Source: a bacterium HR23
Lineage (GTDB): Bacteria; Chloroflexota; Dehalococcoidia; Lucifugimonadales; HRBIN23
Assembly (NCBI GenBank): GCA_002923335.1
Contig: BEHZ01000046.1
Coordinates: forward strand, 1-12,214
Reading direction: 5' to 3'
DNA length: 12,214 nucleotides
Positions 1 through 6,834 of this stretch are shown here, piece after piece. How positions within the stretch are numbered: the stretch's first letter is position 1; each line of letters opens with the position of its first letter. Below the pieces are notes generated by a model that did no database searches, was not told where the DNA came from, and worked only from the letters and a program-made list of their open reading frames with translations. Position numbers and translations under genes: made by a program.

Positions 1-1
1 C

Positions 2-514
2 TACGGGGCGTCTCAACGGGGGGGCTCGGTGATGAGCCACGTGCGTGTCTCCCGTCAACGCTCCTGGGGGCCTTTGGTGCCTTTGGGCCAGGCGAATATT
101 GTGGTGGGCCTGGAGCCAATGGAGGGCGTGCGCTGTCTGGCTGACTACGGCAACCCCCAGGTGTTTGCCATTGTCAATACCCGCCCCGTCCTGCCCGTGG
201 TTACCGCTATGGAGCAGGGGGAATATCCACCGCTGGAGCGCCTGAAGGAGGCGATAGCCGACCTCTCCCATCGTGCCTGGTTCCTTGACGCCACTGACAT
301 GGCCCTGGCACTTGGCACCCCTCTGGTGGCCAACGTGATCATGGTGGGGGCAGTTGTGGGTTCCGGCCTCCTCCCGCTGAGCGAGGACGACCTGGCAGAG
401 GTGCTCCAGGAGCAGTTCCCGGGCAGGAGCCTGGCCCTCAACCTCCAGGCCTTCCGTATGGGGGTGGAGGCTATTGAGCAGGCGCTGGCAGGGGAGCGTA
501 GTGGTTCGGGGTAG
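2..514 (+). CDS. iorB: Indolepyruvate/2-ketoacid:ferredoxin oxidoreductase, beta (gamma-domain) subunit, 5'-truncated
   Basis: This is the C-terminal 170 codons of a protein whose start lies before the window; the frame is open to base 2. It begins with YGASQRGGSVMSHVRVS, matching the conserved QRGGSV-SHVR block of the pyruvate/indolepyruvate oxidoreductase gamma domain (the IorB subunit of indolepyruvate:ferredoxin oxidoreductase). The block LGQANIVVGLEPMEGVR and a following VNTRPVLP segment are also typical of IorB. The family oxidatively decarboxylates aryl or other 2-keto acids to acyl-CoA with ferredoxin as acceptor, and this subunit pairs with a large TPP- and iron-sulfur-containing alpha subunit. 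That partner is not visible and probably lies upstream. The GTG-ATG at 29-34 should not be taken as the start, because the conserved motif begins before it. The subfamily is fairly secure; the exact 2-keto acid substrate is unknown. Confidence 0.85.
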   Translation, partial: YGASQRGGSVMSHVRVSRQRSWGPLVPLGQANIVVGLEPMEGVRCLADYGNPQVFAIVNTRPVLPVVTAMEQGEYPPLERLKEAIADLSHRAWFLDATDMALALGTPLVANVIMVGAVVGSGLLPLSEDDLAEVLQEQFPGRSLALNLQAFRMGVEAIEQALAGERSGSG

Positions 515-637
515 AGGCCTCTAGTGCAGTGTCCAGACCGTATAGGGGAGGGGAGAAGTTGGGCATCGGAGGGCAGGAGTGGGGCCACGGCCCCCCGTTG
601 GCGCCGGGGGGTCGGCGGAGGCCCCTTCTGCACACCG
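515..637. other. Convergent intergenic gap
   Basis: This 123-base space separates the plus-strand oxidoreductase stop from the minus-strand dehydratase stop. Apart from the GC hairpin at 588-614 I see no gene or conserved element in it. A plus-strand open frame starting at 524 runs on into the dehydratase antisense and resembles nothing. Confidence 0.6.
588..614. terminator. GC-rich hairpin between convergent genes, possible bidirectional terminator
   Basis: CGGCCCCCCG at 588-597 can pair with CGGGGGGTCG at 605-614 around a 7-base loop (598-604). That gives a 10-bp stem with one G-T pair. It lies between two converging genes, where a shared terminator would be expected. There is no T-run after the stem on either strand, so it is not a classic intrinsic terminator. 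A shorter competing stem (GGGGCC/GGCCCC at 581-594) overlaps its left side. Confidence 0.4.
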
Positions 638-1126
638 CTATCCCAGCCGGTAGGCCAGCGTTTCGCGGTTCTCCGCCAGCAGTTCGCCGTGTTGGTTGGT
701 GTAAGTGATGTCCGCTACCAAGAACAGGAGCCGTCCACTGCGCCCCTGGCGCTCGTAAAGATCGCTTATCTTCACACGGGCGGTGATGATGTCCGTAGGG
801 CGCAAGAGGCGGTGAAAGGTATAATCATTGGCGGCTCGGATAACCTGGCCTAGGGGCAGACGCACCCGGTCACTAAAGCCCCCCTCTTCGTCCACCTCCC
901 CCTGATAGTAGGGCGTCGTTTCGCATACGAATGTCGGCGGAGCCACAATGTCCCCATACTGCCCCCTGCGGGCGACCTCGGCGTTGACATAAAGCGGGTT
1001 GAGGTCGCCAATGGCCAGGGCATAGAGGCGAATAAAGGCCCGCCCCACCTCCTCCCGGGCGGTGAAGGTGAATTCCTGCCCGATAAGGTGGCGGAACTGC
1101 TGGGCGACGGAGCCGGTTTCCTCCAC
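638..1126 (-). CDS. MaoC/FAS1-like dehydratase domain protein (single hot-dog subunit)
   Basis: This 162-residue protein resembles the N-terminal MaoC-like (FAS1-like) dehydratase domain seen in HadA-type (3R)-hydroxyacyl dehydratase subunits and related acyl-CoA hydratases. Visible marks are GDLNPLYVN at residues 40-48 and the family block DIVAPPTFV at 59-67. In catalytic MaoC hydratases the first block carries a D-x4-H dyad. Here D41 is present but the histidine position is Tyr46, as expected of the non-catalytic partner half. No catalytic partner gene is adjacent. The start is GTG at 1126, chosen for the strong AAGGAGGGG 4 bases upstream; a longer reading to 1231 would overlap the upstream gene. 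It is the last gene of the mutS2 operon, 13 bases after the RidA-like gene. The family is fairly sure; the substrate is unknown. Confidence 0.78.
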   Translation of the reverse strand: MEETGSVAQQFRHLIGQEFTFTAREEVGRAFIRLYALAIGDLNPLYVNAEVARRGQYGDIVAPPTFVCETTPYYQGEVDEEGGFSDRVRLPLGQVIRAANDYTFHRLLRPTDIITARVKISDLYERQGRSGRLLFLVADITYTNQHGELLAENRETLAYRLG

Positions 1127-1130
1127 CCTA

Positions 1131-1139
1131 CCCCTCCTT
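1131..1139 (-). promoter_or_regulatory. Shine-Dalgarno site that fixes the GTG start of the dehydratase gene
   Basis: On the minus strand the sequence AAGGAGGGG lies immediately after the TAG of the RidA-like gene (1142-1140) and 4 bases before GTG at 1126. It supports the internal GTG over any start inside the upstream gene. Confidence 0.7.
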
Positions 1140-2315
1140 CTAGTCCAAGATGGCCACCGCCTCAACCTCGATGAGCATTTCTGGGCGCAAGAGGCGCTGG
1201 ACGACGGGCTGAGCAAGGGCGTATCCCCCATCGGGGAGGAACTGCCGGCGCACTTCCTCCAGGCGCTCCCGCTCCCGCAGGGCGGAGGGGGTCAGGTATT
1301 CCACTACCTTTACCACATCCTCCAGGGAACCACCCGCCTCCTCCACCACCATAGCCACCAGGGTATAGCACTGCTCCGCCTGAAGGGCCAGGTTGCCTAC
1401 CCCCACCACCTCGTTGCGCTGGGGGTGTATGGCGCCCATGCCGGAGAGGAAAAGCATTCCCTCCGCCAGCACCCCTGGGGCGAAGGTCAGTTCACGGTAG
1501 CGGTCCCAGCCGGGGTTCACCTCTTCCCGCTTGCCTTTCACCGCCACCAGATCCACCTCCAGCAGGGCTTGGCTGTGCAGGAGGCGGTTCACCACCACGC
1601 CCGTCGCGGCGGGAAAGGGGCCTTTGAGGTAATGCCGGCGCACCTGGGCGGTATGGCGGTAGGCGGGGAGGGCGTCGGCGGTAAGGTAATTCACCGTCTT
1701 CACCACCTGTGCGAAGGAGTAGCCCATTTCCTCCAGGGCCAGGTGGTGCCGGGTGTAAATGGCGTCGGCCTGCTCCAGAAGGTCGGGCGGATACACCTCA
1801 CTGCCCGACGGGTCACGCCGGCGTCCCGTGGCACCGGAGAGCCAAAGGATACCCCCCTTCTCTACACCCGCGCGGAAGGTCAACCGCCGGGAGCGCTCAT
1901 CTGCGGGGACGGTTGCCCGGCGGGGGCCGGGGGCAACGGAGAGCACCGCCTCTACACCCACCAGCGCCTCGGGCTGGAGCAGACCCTCCATCACGATACC
2001 GGTGGATGCGGGGAAGTCCTCTCCAAAGTAATCTCGGCGCACTTCAGCGGTGGCGCGATAGGTGGGAAGCGCGGAGGGGATGACGTAGTCTACCGTCTTC
2101 ACGACATCGGCGCGACTGGCCCCGGCCCAGCGCACCACCGCATCCAACTGGGCGAAGATATCTTGCATCTGGGCGGAAATGTCCGTGGGGGGGCTAACCT
2201 CTGGAGTCGGGCGTGGGTAGAGGGCAGACACCCATACTAGACCACCCTTCTCCACCGCCAGAGCAGAGCGAGCGCCGGGGGCGCTGACGCCGGGAAAGGC
2301 TCGCTTGCGGGCCAT
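1140..2315 (-). CDS. Triple-domain RidA (YjgF/YER057c/UK114) family protein
   Basis: This 391-residue protein is three RidA-like domains in a row, at about residues 5-128, 140-262 and 270-391. Each shows a hydrophobic GGLVWVSA / GGILWLSG / EGMLFLSG strand. Each then has a VVKTVDY / VVKTVNY / VVKVVEY strand, a helix with EVRR or QVRR, and a C-terminal LLQPEALVGVEAV-type block. Family RidA trimers hydrolyse reactive enamines/imines using an arginine before the last block. By my eye alignment that position is Ser104, Ala237 and Leu367, so classic deaminase activity is doubtful. One chain of three domains could form a pseudo-trimer. The ATG at 2315 follows GGAGGG by 5 bases. It sits 20 bases after mutS2 and 13 bases before the dehydratase gene, so co-transcription is likely. 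The family call is strong; the function is unknown. Confidence 0.85.
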   Translation of the reverse strand: MARKRAFPGVSAPGARSALAVEKGGLVWVSALYPRPTPEVSPPTDISAQMQDIFAQLDAVVRWAGASRADVVKTVDYVIPSALPTYRATAEVRRDYFGEDFPASTGIVMEGLLQPEALVGVEAVLSVAPGPRRATVPADERSRRLTFRAGVEKGGILWLSGATGRRRDPSGSEVYPPDLLEQADAIYTRHHLALEEMGYSFAQVVKTVNYLTADALPAYRHTAQVRRHYLKGPFPAATGVVVNRLLHSQALLEVDLVAVKGKREEVNPGWDRYRELTFAPGVLAEGMLFLSGMGAIHPQRNEVVGVGNLALQAEQCYTLVAMVVEEAGGSLEDVVKVVEYLTPSALRERERLEEVRRQFLPDGGYALAQPVVQRLLRPEMLIEVEAVAILD

Positions 2316-2335
2316 TCTACCCTCCTGGGCGTGGG

Positions 2336-4699
2336 TTAGCCTAACTCTACCAGAGTTGCGCCGTCGTTGGGACGGGAGGCATCGGGTCTCCAGGTGGAAA
2401 CGAGGGGATGCTCCTTGAGGTGTTCTCGCACGGCGGTGCGCAAGGCCCCCGTGCCGGCCCCGTGCACCACCCGCACCAGGCGATGCCCCTGGAGGACCGC
2501 CTTGTCCAAGAAGGCGTCCAGGCGTTGAAGGGCATCCTGGGCACGGAGTCCCCGTAGGTCTACCTCCGAGGAGGGGATAGTTTCGGCAGGCGGAGAGGCT
2601 TCAACGGCGGGCGCAGGGGTAGGGTGTGCCCGGCGGATGAGCCAGGAGGGGGCATCCTCTGCCAGGCGCTCCAGGTGGTCAATGCTGGTGCGCAGACGCA
2701 GGGTGCCTATCTGCACCTCCAGGTCGCCGTGGGCGTCGGGTGGGGTGAGGACGGTGCCGGGGTAGGGAAAGCCCCGCACCCATACCCGTAGGTCGGGGCC
2801 CAGGGCTTGCAGGAGGGCCTTGCGCTGGGGCGATTGCCACCGTTCCCCACGCAAGTCCCGGCGGACACCCTGTGCCTTCTGCAGGGCAGTGCGGTAGGCA
2901 ACCGCATTCTGTTGTTCCAGGGCTTTGCGGGCCTCTTGCAGGCGAACCAGGAGAGCATCGGCCTCCCGCTGAACCTGTTGGCGCACCTCCTCCAGCACGT
3001 GGGCCTTCTCTTCTTCCAGACGGGCCAGTTCCTGCTGAAGGCGCTGACGGAGGGCATTGGCCTGGGCGATGGCCGTGTCCAGTTCCTGCTGGCGCTGGCG
3101 CAGAGCACGGCGCTCCTGCTGGACCTGGGCCAAAAGGCCCTCCAGTCGCCGCCGTTCAGGGGAAAGGAAGGCCTGCGCACGCTCCACCACGCTTTCCGGG
3201 AGGCCCAGGCGTCGGGCGATGGCCAATCCCCAGGAACGCCCCGGCATCCCCAGGGTAAGACGGTAGGTGGGAACCAGGGTATTGGGGTCCAGTTCCAGGC
3301 TGGCGTTCATCATCCCCGGTTGCTCCTGGGCAAAGGCCGACACCTCCCTTTGATGGGTAGTGGCGATAAGGAGGATACCGCGTCGCTGGAACTCCAGCAG
3401 GAGGGCTTTGGCCAGGGCGGAGCCTTCCTCGGGGTCGGTGCTGGCCCCCAGTTCGTCCAGGAGCACCAGGCTGCGGGGCGTCGCCCCTTCCAGGGCCTCC
3501 CGCACGGCGGTGAGGTGGGCGGAGAAAGTGGAAAGGGAGCGCTCAATACTCTGCTGGTCGCCGATATCCGCATAGATACGGTCAAAAACGGAGAGGGCAG
3601 AGCCTTCGCCGGCGGGGATGGGGATTCCGCACTGGTGCAAGAGGGCCAAGAGGCCGGCGGTTTTCAGGGTAACGGTTTTCCCGCCCGCATTGGGGCCGGT
3701 GATGAGGAGGATGCTCCACTGCTCACCCACCGCGATGGTGTTGGGGACGGGGTTGGGCAGGAGGGGGTGGCGGGCATCCACCAGGCGCAGGAGGGGGCGC
3801 TCGCCCGTGGCGATGGCGGGCCGAATCGCCCCTATGTGGCGTGCCCAGCGAGCCTTGGCGAAGGCCAGGTCTAAGCGGGCGGAGACCTCTAGCGCACGGG
3901 CGATGTCCTCGGCTGCTGCCCCAACCCCCTGGGACAGGGAGCGGAGGATACGCTCCTCCTCCCGTTCGGCCGCGGCCTGGCGCTCCTTCCAGCGATTGGT
4001 GAGGGGGACGATGGGAAGGGGTTCCACAAAGAGGGTCGCCCCGCTTTCGGAGACGTCGTGCACCAGGCCGGGGATGCGCCCCCGGAACTCGGCCTTAAGG
4101 GGGAGCACGGGGCGTCCCGCCCGCTGGGTGATGAGGGGTTCCTGCAGAGTGTGGCGTCCCAGAGGGGAAGAAATGATGCGCTGGAGGGCTTCCTCCACGG
4201 CTTGGTAGGCGGTTCTGGCCTCCTCTCGGAGGGAGCGGAGGGTAGGGGAGGCATCGTCGGCCACCTGGCCCTGAGGGGTAAGGGCGGCGGAGAGGCGTTC
4301 CTCCAGGGCCTTCAGGTTGGGGACGGTTTCGGCCATACGGGCCAGGCAGGGGCATGCTTGCTGATGGCGAAGGATAACGGCCTTGACCTGCCGAATACCA
4401 GCGAGGGTGCGGGCGACCTCCACCAGGTCGGGGCCGGTGAGGATGCCCCCTCGCTGGGCACGGGAGAGATGGGAGGAGATATCGGCGATGGAAGAGGCGT
4501 CCAGGTCAACGCCCCGGGCCAAGAGGAGGCGGGCCTCGTGGGTCTCTTCTTGGAGACGGGCGACGGTATCGGGCTCGGTGGCGGGGGAGAGGGCGAGGGC
4601 AAGGCGCTGGGCGAGGGGGGAGGTGGCATACCCCGCCACCTGGCGAAGGACGGCGGGCAGATCAAGGGGCAGGGGGGAAAAGGACATCCGGGCACACAC
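2336..4699 (-). CDS. mutS2: MutS2 family ATPase/endonuclease
   Basis: At 787 residues this is a normal-length MutS2. Domains in order are the MutS core/clamp region (about 1-300); an ABC-type ATPase with Walker A GPNAGGKT at 335-342, the GDQQSIERSLSTFSAH signature at 380-395 and Walker B LVLLDELG at 411-418; a long charged coiled coil (about 505-600); a KOW-like segment near 638-652; and a C-terminal Smr nuclease domain from about 713 with VDLRG and VHGAGTGALR. The usual Smr HGKGTG has Ala for Lys here. Known MutS2 proteins suppress recombination and/or split collided ribosomes, and do not act in classical mismatch repair. The GTG at 4699 is preferred because AGGA lies 6 bases upstream; ATG at 4687 (residue 5) is the alternative. 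It starts 20 bases after the restriction endonuclease stop and leads the RidA-like and dehydratase genes. Confidence 0.96.
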   Translation of the reverse strand: MCARMSFSPLPLDLPAVLRQVAGYATSPLAQRLALALSPATEPDTVARLQEETHEARLLLARGVDLDASSIADISSHLSRAQRGGILTGPDLVEVARTLAGIRQVKAVILRHQQACPCLARMAETVPNLKALEERLSAALTPQGQVADDASPTLRSLREEARTAYQAVEEALQRIISSPLGRHTLQEPLITQRAGRPVLPLKAEFRGRIPGLVHDVSESGATLFVEPLPIVPLTNRWKERQAAAEREEERILRSLSQGVGAAAEDIARALEVSARLDLAFAKARWARHIGAIRPAIATGERPLLRLVDARHPLLPNPVPNTIAVGEQWSILLITGPNAGGKTVTLKTAGLLALLHQCGIPIPAGEGSALSVFDRIYADIGDQQSIERSLSTFSAHLTAVREALEGATPRSLVLLDELGASTDPEEGSALAKALLLEFQRRGILLIATTHQREVSAFAQEQPGMMNASLELDPNTLVPTYRLTLGMPGRSWGLAIARRLGLPESVVERAQAFLSPERRRLEGLLAQVQQERRALRQRQQELDTAIAQANALRQRLQQELARLEEEKAHVLEEVRQQVQREADALLVRLQEARKALEQQNAVAYRTALQKAQGVRRDLRGERWQSPQRKALLQALGPDLRVWVRGFPYPGTVLTPPDAHGDLEVQIGTLRLRTSIDHLERLAEDAPSWLIRRAHPTPAPAVEASPPAETIPSSEVDLRGLRAQDALQRLDAFLDKAVLQGHRLVRVVHGAGTGALRTAVREHLKEHPLVSTWRPDASRPNDGATLVELG

Positions 4700-4705
4700 C
4701 TCTCT

Positions 4706-4709
4706 TCCT
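4706..4709 (-). promoter_or_regulatory. Shine-Dalgarno site supporting the GTG start of mutS2
   Basis: AGGA on the minus strand ends 6 bases before GTG at 4699, inside the 20-base gap after the endonuclease stop (4722-4720). The alternative ATG at 4687 is served only by a weaker GAGAGG about 11 bases away. Confidence 0.45.
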
Positions 4710-4719
4710 GCCGGGAAGG

Positions 4720-5469
4720 TTATTGGGGACGCAGTTCCTGCTTTACCTCAGCCAATACATCGAGCAACTCTTCATAGGTGCTTGCGCCACCGACGGTATC
4801 CCAAAAATTTTCACCAATAAGCACCTCAGAATTCATATCCAGGACCTGAGTTGTGAATCGCCAAGAGTATGTCTTTGGGAAATAAGGGTTGTAGTAAAGT
4901 GCCAGAAATGCTTGTGCTTCGCCTAAGTTCTGACGACGAGCGAATGCAATGAAATAGAGCATCTTTCGCTTAGACTCAGGGCATACATCCAAGTTAGGCT
5001 TAGGACTCTTCAGTTCCAGAAATAGAGGGCCTGTCGGGCCACCGTCCAGATAGAGGTCTGCCCTGATGGGCACACTTCGCATTTCGCCATCTGTAGACGA
5101 CAGGATTTCTTTAAGTTCCTCCTGATGGGACGGCTTGCGCTGGCCCAAGCGCAGTTCGGTTACGATACGCTCAATGGTGTTACACGTGTTACCTGGTAAA
5201 TCACAATTGATATCTTGTCCGATACGGGACACCGCGAATCTCTCAGAGCCGATTATTTTAGCAACTTGAGCATAGAAACCCAGTCCAAGGCTGGTAACGA
5301 TGCTCCTTTGGAGCTTGAAAGCCAATAGGGCGTCATCTCTGAAAAAGAGGTCGTGAAATGGGTATGCCCGACGCAACTCGGTAACCGATATATTTTGAAG
5401 GGGTTTGAGTTTGCGCCGGACGAAATCCGCAATAAACCTCTTCAAGCGGTCGCGTGTCTCCGGCTTCAT
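4720..5469 (-). CDS. Type II restriction endonuclease, TdeIII/MjaII-like
   Basis: This 249-residue protein is the probable nuclease partner of the upstream methyltransferase. A PD-(D/E)xK-type active site is visible: Asp138 in the strand RADLYLD, followed by LFLELKSPKPN with Glu152 and Lys154. The ELKSPKPN-plus-basic-helix pattern recalls the TdeIII/MjaII family, whose known members cut GGNCC. I recognise this from memory, so the specificity is tentative. The ATG at 5469 directly abuts the TAG of the methyltransferase, and GAGG upstream lies inside that gene, so translation is probably coupled. Methylase-first order lets protection precede cutting. The gene is AT-richer than the host genes. 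The frame is intact with no truncation, so the enzyme may be active. It ends 20 bases before mutS2. Confidence 0.75.
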   Translation of the reverse strand: MKPETRDRLKRFIADFVRRKLKPLQNISVTELRRAYPFHDLFFRDDALLAFKLQRSIVTSLGLGFYAQVAKIIGSERFAVSRIGQDINCDLPGNTCNTIERIVTELRLGQRKPSHQEELKEILSSTDGEMRSVPIRADLYLDGGPTGPLFLELKSPKPNLDVCPESKRKMLYFIAFARRQNLGEAQAFLALYYNPYFPKTYSWRFTTQVLDMNSEVLIGENFWDTVGGASTYEELLDVLAEVKQELRPQ

Positions 5470-6834
5470 CTATTTCCTCAAGATGATGATATATTCATAC
5501 CGTAGCCGGGCATAGCCACCGAGAATTGGGCGCCTAAGCGCTACGCTTTCCCGAAACCCCATCTGGGGAGCCCATGTAAGGATCCTATTGCAGAAGTTGG
5601 TGCGGGTGCTGTTTACTACCACATCCCCTAAAATGATGGCAGCGTAGGCGCCAGGTTTGAGCACACGATACATCTCTGCGATTGCCCTATGCATGTCCTG
5701 TTCGTAAAGGCGAAGTTTGTCTGTTCTATTTCCCCTCAGCCCGACCATCCGCTCCCGCAGAGATGAAGCGTCAATACCTAAATAGTTTAGCAGATGCTCA
5801 TCATTTTTGATGTAGTCAAGCGCTATGCTATATGGCGGAGAAGTCACTATACCATCCACACTCTCATCAGGCAAAGGCAAATGCAGGGCATCTCCCAGGT
5901 ATACGGAGGGCCGTTTAGGATTTAACTGAATCGCCCGAAGTATTTGCCAGGTTCCTTTGAGAGTCGCGGCATATTCGCGCAAATCCTGGAGAAAGAAGTC
6001 TTGGATTGGGCGCTCCTTGGCTGTGCCTTTTAGATAAGTATAGTCAGAGAGAGCGTGTAAATAGCACAGCAGGAGGAAATTTTTCCAATCAAACGGTAAA
6101 TCTGCAACGAATCCCCGGGGCATATGTTCGGACCAGGCCACGTCCAGAATCCTCTTCCCCGTCCAAGGACCACTATCTTCCTGTAATACCCAACGAAGGG
6201 CCGATGGGGGCTTCTGGTGAAAATAATGGAAGACCTCCTGTGGACTAGTAGATTGAAGGAATGTATCCAATGAAGGATAGTCAATAAATAGGCAGTCGGC
6301 CTTAATTTGAGAGACAATGCACAGGGCGGGGTTGATTTCAACCCCCACGCTGGGGACACCCAGAAGGGCACATTCAATAAGGGTTGTCCCGGAACCGAGA
6401 AAGGGGTCAAGAACGATCCCGTCGCCTGTAACGCCCATAAAGTTTATAAGGGATTTTACCATCTGACCATGGAATTTGCCCTTGTAGGGATAAAACCAAT
6501 GGGTCATATATTGGCTACTGTATCCAATCTGGCCTTTGCCCCGCACGCTGGCAATATACCAGTGGTAGGAGCGTTGGCCGTTGACTTCGGCGAAATACGC
6601 CGTCCGCCAGCGAAAGGTCTCAAGGTCGTTTCGCCAGGTGTGAAACTCCAGGCGGGCAAGGAGAAGTTCGTAAAGTTGGCTGACGTCCTCAAAAAGTTTG
6701 AGACTTTGGCCTGTATACTTCCCGTCTGTTACCCATACCACGGGGTCCACCAGCATCTCGATGGTAGAAGGTGCTCCCTTGCTCGGCACCGTTCCTGGCA
6801 CCGGAGACCGTGCAGGCCTGGGATGGCGGGGCAT
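5470..6834 (-). CDS. DNA methyltransferase, SPPY type (probably N4-cytosine), of a type II R-M system
   Basis: This 454-residue AdoMet-dependent DNA methyltransferase has a motif X-like segment (PYKGKFHGQMVKSLI, 116-130) that leads into motif I, LDPFLGSGTT (142-151). The acidic GVEINP follows at 164-169. Catalytic motif IV is TSPPYSIALDYIKND (331-345), and a VLKPG block lies at 391-395. SPPY is typical of N4-cytosine enzymes, though some N6-adenine enzymes share it. The order X-I-II, a roughly 150-residue intervening region that could hold target recognition, then IV differs from the common beta order, where IV precedes I. It should protect the site cut by the adjoining endonuclease. The ATG at 6834 follows GAGGAAA closely; the first about 25 residues are proline- and arginine-rich and GC-rich, so Met27 is an alternative start. 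Confidence 0.88.
   Translation of the reverse strand: MPRHPRPARSPVPGTVPSKGAPSTIEMLVDPVVWVTDGKYTGQSLKLFEDVSQLYELLLARLEFHTWRNDLETFRWRTAYFAEVNGQRSYHWYIASVRGKGQIGYSSQYMTHWFYPYKGKFHGQMVKSLINFMGVTGDGIVLDPFLGSGTTLIECALLGVPSVGVEINPALCIVSQIKADCLFIDYPSLDTFLQSTSPQEVFHYFHQKPPSALRWVLQEDSGPWTGKRILDVAWSEHMPRGFVADLPFDWKNFLLLCYLHALSDYTYLKGTAKERPIQDFFLQDLREYAATLKGTWQILRAIQLNPKRPSVYLGDALHLPLPDESVDGIVTSPPYSIALDYIKNDEHLLNYLGIDASSLRERMVGLRGNRTDKLRLYEQDMHRAIAEMYRVLKPGAYAAIILGDVVVNSTRTNFCNRILTWAPQMGFRESVALRRPILGGYARLRYEYIIILRK

Larger units (their letters stand above)
4720..6834 (-). other. Low-GC type II restriction-modification cassette
   Basis: The two genes at 6834-5470 and 5469-4720 form a unit whose base composition differs from everything around it. 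Sample 60-base lines count 24/60 GC (4801-4860) and 21/60 (5761-5820), against 41/60 in hemC (7741-7800). The methyltransferase comes first and the endonuclease second on the same strand. No control (C) protein, integrase, transposase or obvious flanking direct repeat is visible. I read it as acquired by horizontal transfer into the space between mutS2 and the haem operon. Confidence 0.7.

Noticed and set aside
29..34. GTG-ATG as the start of the oxidoreductase subunit
   Set aside because: The conserved YGASQRGGSV block is encoded in frame before it, so the gene starts outside the window.
524..853. A 109-codon plus-strand open frame after the oxidoreductase gene
   Set aside because: Most of it is antisense to the dehydratase gene, and the rest spans the intergenic hairpin; no family resemblance.
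1127..1231. N-terminal extension of the dehydratase gene to a start at 1231
   Set aside because: It would overlap the RidA-like gene by about 90 bases, the extra residues are Ser/Arg-rich shadow sequence, and a strong Shine-Dalgarno site points to GTG at 1126.
1062..2240. A 392-codon plus-strand open frame opposite the RidA-like gene
   Set aside because: It is antisense to a clear family member, is rich in His, Gly and Gln in the low-complexity way typical of GC-rich shadow frames, and matches no domain I know.
2807..3874. A 355-codon plus-strand open frame opposite mutS2
   Set aside because: It lies entirely antisense to the mutS2 ATPase and coiled-coil coding region, which is fully conserved, and has no recognisable domain or good ribosome site.
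4720..6834. A novel multi-gene defence system
   Set aside because: Only a methyltransferase and a nuclease are present and both fit a standard type II pair; mutS2 next door is a housekeeping gene of host-like composition and is not evidently part of it.
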